Assembly: GCA_003427395.1 (NCBI GenBank)
Contig: BFEA01000834.1
Location: 210,136 to 242,266 of the forward strand
Direction: 5' to 3'
Length of the DNA stretch: 32,131 nucleotides
Source of the DNA: Chara braunii
Taxonomy: Eukaryota > Streptophyta > Charophyceae > Charales > Characeae
The notes under the pieces are model-generated. The model saw only the letters and a list, made by a program, of their open reading frames with translations. It was not told where the DNA came from and did not search any database. A program made the translations under genes and the position numbers. Positions 25,774 through 32,131 of the stretch are shown here, one piece after another; position 1 is the stretch's first letter, and each line of letters starts with the position of its first letter.

Positions 25774-27288
25774 GTGAAAATTATTAGAATCCAGAGAAAA
25801 CGTTCAATCCGGGGGTTAGGTGGAAATGTCAGATGCAACAGACCAATACGAAGAAGACGCATCAAAAATGGCAGGCTCCGAAGAAAACGAGGACGCAGGA
25901 CGCAAGGGGTTGGCCTGCAGGAAGTGGCAGACTGGCTTATGGACGGCCTGCACATAAAGTACAGTGACGAAGATGTAGACTTTTGGGACAGGGTCTATTC
26001 GGACCTGATCCCGCTGCTGGAGAGTAGCGAAAGTCTTCACAAAGCCATAAAGAAGGGTCTGCCGGACGGGACGGAGTGGCCTGATGTTTGCCACAAAATA
26101 CTCCACATTGTCCTTACTCGATTTCACCCCCCGACCCCAGATATGAGCAGCACTCCCTCGACCTCGAAGGAGGGAACGGACCACACAAAGCCAGATAAAA
26201 AAACCCAGCCGGCTCAAGAAAAGACCCCGATGGGAACTGAGGAGGGGACGAGCCAATCGGAAAAATTCAGCGGTTTGGAACAAGGGGCAAGGGAGGAGGG
26301 GGAGTTGCACGGACAGGCGGAACAGCAAGAAGGGAATGGTAGGGAGGGTCAGCAAGAACAAGCGCAGCATGCGAAGGAACAGGCTACGGGAACACGAGGG
26401 GAAAGGATGGAGCAAAAAGAACAGAAAATGGAGACCCGGGGATCGGTGGTCACTACAACAAAGGAAGAAGGGAACAAAAAAGGTGGGCAACAGGAAGGAG
26501 TGGAACACGAAAACAACCAAAAAGCAGCAAGAGAGGAAGGGGGGGTGCACGGACAGGCGGAACAGCAAAGGAGGAACGATAGGGAGGGACAGCAAGGACA
26601 GGCACACCACGGGCAAAGGGAAGACTGGAACAAAAAAGGCGAACAACAGGAAGGAGTGGAAAACGAAAACAGACAGGTAGGAGGCCTGTGCATGGCACCG
26701 GCGGCAAGGGAACAGATAGCAAAACAAGATCCCCCCCCTCCAAAACCTCCGGAGGAGGACCTCACTAGCAGGAGGCAAAAAATCCACCACCTGCTAGAGA
26801 AGACGGCTCTCGATGCCGCCCCCTCTGAGAAAGGCATCGTCTTCCTCCCGGTAAGACGACGCGATGGGAAGTGGGAGGTGGGTCGTACGACACTACCTGG
26901 CGCAGCACATGGAGAGGTAACCCTCCAAGGCCGGTCCGCCTACTTCCTCTCCCTTACAGCATGGGCAGGAAGTATGATCCTCAACAAAACTGACATAGCC
27001 CAAATAACCAAAGAAAAGTTCCCGGCCGGGGCCGCCTCGGCGTTGGTTCAAGCCTACGGAAGCCAGAGACTGGGTGCCAAGGACATATTTCTGAGGTACG
27101 ACCACCCAAAAACGGAAGAGCTGCGTTGGCTAGACCAAGACGGCCTTATGGAACTGCAACTTCTAAAGATCAAATCAGGAGACCTATGGCCCGCAGCAGA
27201 GATTGGAGCCTTTCTGGTGAAACAACTCAGATGCAGGATTCTTCAGCAAGGCAGCCTCCTAGACACTGCGGAATGGCTACAGATATAA
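25774..27288 (+). CDS. LINE ORF1-like protein
   Basis: Open for 504 codons to TAA at 27286. The first 40 or so residues are very Arg-rich and may be out of frame: an ATG at 25826 in another frame gives an acidic start MSDATDQYEEDASKMAGSEE, so a small indel near 25905 is likely. Residues about 50-110 (DWLMDGLHIKYSDEDVDFWD) look folded. Residues about 130-310 are a Gln/Glu/Gly-rich, low-complexity region in which a unit with HGQAEQQ, REGQQ and QQEGVE appears twice. Residues 330-500 form a compact domain (GIVFLPVRRRDGKWEVG). No CCHC knuckle, unlike many plant LINE ORF1 proteins. By position it should bind element RNA, but the family is not recognised. Confidence 0.65.
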   Translation: MKIIRIQRKRSIRGLGGNVRCNRPIRRRRIKNGRLRRKRGRRTQGVGLQEVADWLMDGLHIKYSDEDVDFWDRVYSDLIPLLESSESLHKAIKKGLPDGTEWPDVCHKILHIVLTRFHPPTPDMSSTPSTSKEGTDHTKPDKKTQPAQEKTPMGTEEGTSQSEKFSGLEQGAREEGELHGQAEQQEGNGREGQQEQAQHAKEQATGTRGERMEQKEQKMETRGSVVTTTKEEGNKKGGQQEGVEHENNQKAAREEGGVHGQAEQQRRNDREGQQGQAHHGQREDWNKKGEQQEGVENENRQVGGLCMAPAAREQIAKQDPPPPKPPEEDLTSRRQKIHHLLEKTALDAAPSEKGIVFLPVRRRDGKWEVGRTTLPGAAHGEVTLQGRSAYFLSLTAWAGSMILNKTDIAQITKEKFPAGAASALVQAYGSQRLGAKDIFLRYDHPKTEELRWLDQDGLMELQLLKIKSGDLWPAAEIGAFLVKQLRCRILQQGSLLDTAEWLQI

Positions 27289-27379
27289 ACCACAAAACCT
27301 GAAAGAGAAATAAAACAACCAGGAATGTGGTTGACGCTCTGTACGGGAAGGACAAAGCTTGGAAAGTACACAAGCATTA

Positions 27380-30300
27380 GGCAGACCTCGATCTGCGCAC
27401 GATCAATGTGAACGGTCTTGCCTTGGCCAAGCACCCGAAAAGATAACTTGAAGCCATTTTAGACCAACTAAAAGGGGTTGACGGGAGGGATTGGCCAGAC
27501 GTCGTCTGTCTACAGGAGACCCACCTCACAGACAGCCCCAAGCATAATCACATACATAAGGAAATATGGCCATATCAAGCCTTTAGGGCCCATGCCCCGA
27601 AACCGGGGAGTGGCAGAGTAGCCATATGGCTACCCCCGGGTACGGAGGTGGAAATGCTCAACTGGGCAGCGGACCAAGAGGAGGGCAGGTGGGTCTACCT
27701 GCTGGCGATGTTGGAGATAGAAATGGTCTGCATTCTAAATATATATGCCCCCAACGACCCAGCAGCACGACAAACCTTCTTTGAGTCTCTCAGAACCAAA
27801 ACTACCGGTGGGAATCTCGACGATTTTGGCAGGCGACTTCAACGCAGCCCCAGACCGCTGGCTGGACAGGTGGAAAATCCCGTCCCCATGCCCATTCTAT
27901 GTAGAGAGCGATGAGAGGATGGTCGTTGACTTACTACAGACCATGAACCTATTCGACACCTTCCGGAGACAATTCCCTGTCGATCGAAGGTTCATCTGTT
28001 TCCGTAAATACGGCACAGAAAGTGCCACGAAATCACGAATAGACCTAATCCTGATCGCGGAGGAACTACAAGGGGCCCTTCAGATAGCGAAGATCTTTCC
28101 CCGCAGTCCTTATCCAGGCCTGGACCATGCAATGTGCATGTCCATCTTCTCATTCAGAAAGAAAACGGACCAAGGTAAGGGGTTTTACAAACTCAACACC
28201 TCTCTCCTTGACATCGATCGCTTCAAAATCTATCTCAAGGATATATGGTCCTTTTGGCAAAACCAAAGAGACCAGATCAGCGACGATGTCCTATGGTTCA
28301 ACAACGGCCTGACATTTCTGGGTCGCAAGTGCAACGAATACTCAGAGTTGCTCGCAGCGCGTCGTCACAGGGAAGAGGCGAACCTGCAACGTCAGCTACA
28401 AAAACTGCAACAACAAGAAGACGAACTAGAAGATCGGGATCATCAAACTGAATTAGCCAGAACTATTCAAACCATGGAAGCCCAACTCTTAGGCTACATG
28501 GAGCATAGATGGCAGGGGGGCCAGGATTCGAGGCTGACTTTCCAGATTCAACATGGAAGGGGCAATGGACGCACGATTCTTCGCAATGGCCAAAGTTAAA
28601 ACAGGGAGAACAGTAATCGAGGCCCTGAAAGACCCGAACCATAACCAAGAACCTTTGGTCACCTCCACAGCCGCTAGCACGAAAATTGCAAGAGACTTCT
28701 ACCAAAAGTTGTTCACATCCGAAAGGGTGAGACAGCAAGGGGAGAAAATTGAAGACTTTTTAAGGCCGCTGGAGCGAACCGTCACAGAACAACAAAGAAA
28801 TACATTAGACCAGCCTCTATCCAAGGAAGAGATATGGACGGCGATATGACAAATGGAAGCCGAGAAAACCCCGGGCATTGATGGTCTCCCAAAGGAATTT
28901 TGGGAGATCATGTGGAAACCATTTCCCAGGATCTAATGGATTATTATAATACGGTGTGGAACACAGGACACACAGGCGAATTGGTAGGGCAAGGAGTGTT
29001 GACACTGCTTTACAAGAAAGGGGAAAGAACCAATATCCGCAACTATAGACCGATCACCCTTCTAACAGTCGTCTATAAAATGATGGCCAAGACTTTCGCC
29101 AATCGATTGACGCAAGTAATGGCGGACATTATCCATCCTGCCCAAACGGGGTTCATCCAAGATTAGAACATCCAAGATAATATCCTCTTGGCCAACGAGA
29201 TGATAAAATTGACAAGGCGGTCCAAGAGCAACACGACGATTATCTTCATCGACTTTGAAAAAGCCTATGATCACATGGATTGGTATTTCTTAGACAAGTG
29301 TCTGGAAGAACTTAACTTCATACCTTGTTTTAGGCGATGGATAAAGATCCTTCACGCCAATGCGACTAACAAAGTCATGGTAAATGGCAATCTGGCCCCA
29401 CCCATAAACCTCCAAAGATCCGTCAGGCAAGGAGACCCAATAGCCCCCTATCTCTCTGTTATAGTCATGGAAGCATTAGCGGCCAACCTGAGGGTACACA
29501 AGGATATTAAACGAATATAGGTGACTGCAATTCCCCGAGAGGCGATTCCAGTATGCTCGCTATTTGCAGACGATCTAACCCTAATGGTCGATGCATCAAG
29601 AGAATCAATGGAAGGAGTTAAAAACATGATGGACCGCTTTTCGAAATACTCGGACATGAAAATCAACTGGGGAAATAAAACCCAAGGATGGTGGATACAC
29701 CACCAAGGGGTGAGACCTCCAGAACAACCCAAACTAAACTGGCTCCCTAAGGAAGCACCCATCAGAGTGCTGGGAATCTCAATAACAGCAGAAGGCAGGC
29801 CACCTACTAACAACGAATAGATCACGGGCCCGACCTTGGCAAAAATGACGATATGGAAGGATAAACATACCTCCCTCTTTGGCCGTTCCCTGATAATCAA
29901 TAATGTGGTGCTGGTCACGCTCAGGTATAAATCAGCAATCTGGGCACTAGATAAGAAAGACCTACGACCCCTGGAACGACAGATAACTGCCTTTTTGTGG
30001 AGGGGCGACCACGAAAAACAGAACGTGATCAACCGAGTGGCATGGAGATCCATCACTCAACCCAAAACGAGAGGCGGCCTTGGCATTCTCGACCCCCTGC
30101 TCCAAACCAAAGCTTTAGCAATAAAATGGCTCAAACGCCTGCTTTTCAGCCCTGAATCCCTATGGAGAGGACTGACCCTGGAACAAATAGCCCGCCTGGC
30201 CCCGCAAACTACTGACGGCAAGGACCCGCTGATGTGGCTGAAAAACAGAGGATGGTCTATCCCAAGAGCAAAAGCACAACCACTGGATCTCTGTCCTGAA

Positions 30301-31898
30301 CCCCCAAGACAAGCAGCGAGGTCTGACCTGAGAAAGGACCCATTCTGACCCAATCTCCTTAAAACATGGAGAAGTCCCCCACAGCCAGACAAATCCCCAC
30401 CGGAAAGATGGAAGAAAGTAGCAAGACAACCCTTATTTGGGAACAGATGGGTGGTGGACTCTAGGAGCCAGACCCTAGACTGCATGGTCGCCCCCTAGCG
30501 GGGCTGGGTCGCAAAAGGAATAACACGGATCAAGGACATATGGGACGCAACCAAGAACGACTAGATAAGCCCAGACCAGCTGAGGGAGAGACCAAGGCAC
30601 TGCCACCGGCCCCAAAAAGCCCTGAAAGAGATCGTGCATAAAATCCCGCTAGATTGGTGGAGGATCCTGCGCAAAGGCCCCTACATGCAAGAATTAGATT
30701 GGGTGGCCTTCAGGGAGCAACAAGGAAGGGTGGGGAGAGTGGAGTCGGTTAGCCCGGACGGAACTGTGACTGTGAGTCTTTTTCAAATAGGTAGGGGCAA
30801 TATTATGGACAAACGCATCCCGGAAGAAACGATGGTATGCCAGAAGGAGGAAATCTTCAGAATCAGTCTTCCAAGAGGGAGAGCAATGGATCGCTTTCCA
30901 CCCCTCCACGCCGATCCACCATTTGGCCCTGGACCCGGTGGAATGGAAATGGACGACCCGAACAAGAAAAGGCAGGAGCCACACCAAATCATTGTACAAC
31001 CTTACAGTTAAATCCACCTACAGACTTTTGAGACCACGGATCAATCTTAGGGACCAGATAGAGGAGCGGTGGCAAAAAAACCTGAATATCAGCAAAAAGG
31101 CGCTTAGGTCGATCAAGAGGTTTGGTATGGCAAAATCGAAACCTGCCAAGTTTGCCTCGCTTCAATGGCAGATAGAGCATCGCTGCCTACCAACCAACAA
31201 CTGGCTAATAGACAGAACGTCTCTAGAACAAAAAGGACAGGCCTTGCCCTGGTGTAAGCTGTGCACAAACGCATTCCCATCCATAAAACACCCAGAGACA
31301 ATTGAACACATATTCTTACAATGCCCGGGCGCACTCTGACTATGGAGATGGTGGGACAGGAATCTGGGACCAATTAGAACCAAAAACAACGTGGCCCTAG
31401 GACTGGCGGGCCCTGCTGTGCGAGGCATGGCCTGGGGACCAGACTGATCCCCCCGATGAATTTACAATCAATCTGTTCAAACTGGGAAGAAGGGCGGTGC
31501 TCTGGGCACTGTGGAGAAGACGCTGCACATATGAGTTGGAAGGAGCGCGATTAGAAGGACCTGAATTTACAGAAAGCGTGCAACTGCAGATTCAAATCGA
31601 GATAACGGCAAAATGGGAGGAGGTCAGAGCACGCATTCGCTCCCTTGACAGAAAAAAAAATATTGAACAAAGAACTCAAGAATTTTCCCTAAGTTGGCTG
31701 GGGGGGATCACCGGTGGGAAGATAGGGAAGGTGGAATGGAAAGGGGCACAACGGGATGTCGGGGAGGACCATGGGAGGACGAAAATAGTAAAGGACTACC
31801 GACTAATATTTCACAATTGGACCGACATTGATCTAGCAATACCATTGAAATCTCCAGACAACTTTCCTGGTTTCTTCCCCCCCCACTCAATTGCCTAG
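27380..31898 (+). pseudogene. LINE ORF2 (endonuclease, reverse transcriptase, zf-RVT), broken
   Basis: Endonuclease: LRTINVNGL, TAA at 27444, CLQETHL, NIYAPN, then a frame change near 27830, GDFNA, SRIDLIL and DHAM, the catalytic set of APE-type nucleases that nick target DNA. Frame changes near 28515 and 28910. RT: TPGIDGLPKEFW, NYRPITLL, FIDFEKAYDHMDW, RQGDPIAPYLS and catalytic FADD at 29563-29574. Stops lie at 28847, 29164, 29518, 29818 and 30346. A further frame change near 30950 leads to the C-terminal zinc-binding region with CKLC and HIFLQC (about 31250-31325), the zf-RVT domain of plant LINEs. The tail to 31898 lies in yet another frame. It would act in target-primed reverse transcription but cannot be functional as is. 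Confidence 0.88.
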
Positions 31899-32131
31899 TA
31901 AGCATGTAGTGGTATGGCATGGATGGCATCGATGGATGATTCTGGGAGCAACAGGGCAGCCTCTATAATCCCATATATAGGTCAGCTGCAAGAGCCAACA
32001 TTTCAGACATAGGAGGGAGCTAGGAAGTAGTGAAAATATCTGGCGCCCAAACAGGGTGAAGAGGCTCCGACTAGTGGCAGGTGTATTCTCAGCTTGTCTC
32101 AGTTGTTCAGAAACCATGCTCAGTCAATCCC
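31899..32131 (+). other. Presumed LINE 3' UTR
   Basis: No gene. Contains a small tandem of ATGGCATGGATGGCATCGAT type at about 31915-31935. No poly(A) before the window edge. Confidence 0.4.

Larger units (their letters stand above)
24980..32131 (+). mobile_element. L1-like LINE retrotransposon, decayed, 3' end not identified
   Basis: Two-ORF, non-LTR element: ORF1 (25774-27288), then ORF2 with apurinic endonuclease, reverse transcriptase and a C-terminal zinc-binding domain. It contains at least five frame changes and many internal stops. No poly(A) or target duplication is seen before the window ends, and the 5' limit depends on whether the upstream array belongs to it. Confidence 0.85.

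Noticed and set aside
25816-26790. 324-aa minus-strand frame in the LINE
   Set aside because: Antisense of the Gln/Glu-rich part of ORF1; Phe/Leu/Ser-rich by complementarity.

Overview
The window is nuclear DNA from a streptophyte (plant-lineage) eukaryote, and almost all of it is mobile or simple-repeat sequence. The lineage call rests on a plant-type U2 snRNA copy, a plant-mitochondrial-type tRNA-Phe, a chromodomain-bearing Ty3/gypsy element (chromovirus) and an L1-like LINE with the plant-type RT zinc-binding tail. The abundance of (TTGA)n and (CA)n modules resembles what I recall of the charophyte alga Chara braunii. That species guess is inference and needs a search.

Layout. 1-3500: a mitochondrial-type tRNA-Phe copy, then microsatellites organised as recurring modules of (TTGA)n, a G/C hairpin and (CA)n. 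Inside this lies an exact Tn5/Nextera mosaic-end junction (1310-1340), which looks like library adapter left in the assembly, so linkage across it is suspect. A U2 snRNA copy with a poly(A) tail lies at 1729-1927 on the minus strand. 3781-5031 (minus): the only convincing host protein gene, a single-exon, cysteine-rich membrane protein of 416 aa. 5500-11230: a dense cluster of non-autonomous DNA transposons. Four complete elements have related GGGNCTCG termini and 3-bp TTA/TAA/TCA-type duplications (PIF/Harbinger-like). Also present are a foldback element, a 94-bp hairpin MITE whose empty site lies 200 bp away, tRNA-derived SINE pieces and a polyadenylated retrocopy.

11570-12044 is again microsatellite. 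12045-20813 is a Ty3/gypsy chromovirus with a complete 5' LTR, PBS, gag, a probable -1 frameshift site, pol (PR-RT-RNase H-IN-chromodomain), PPT and a 3'-truncated LTR. It carries several stops and indels and is presumably dead. 20814-about 22400 looks like the leader and 5' LTR of a second, minus-strand LTR element with a tRNA-Asp primer site. 22470-24372 holds CT-rich satellites and unrecognised DNA. 24980-32131 is a LINE: a degenerate tandem array that may be its 5' UTR, ORF1, and a broken ORF2 (endonuclease, RT, zinc-binding domain); its 3' end may lie beyond the window.

No host pathway or operon-like organisation is visible. The most informative items are the gag-pol frameshift signal, the MITE cluster with shared termini, the hairpin MITE with its in-window empty site, the covarying hairpin modules, and the adapter junction.
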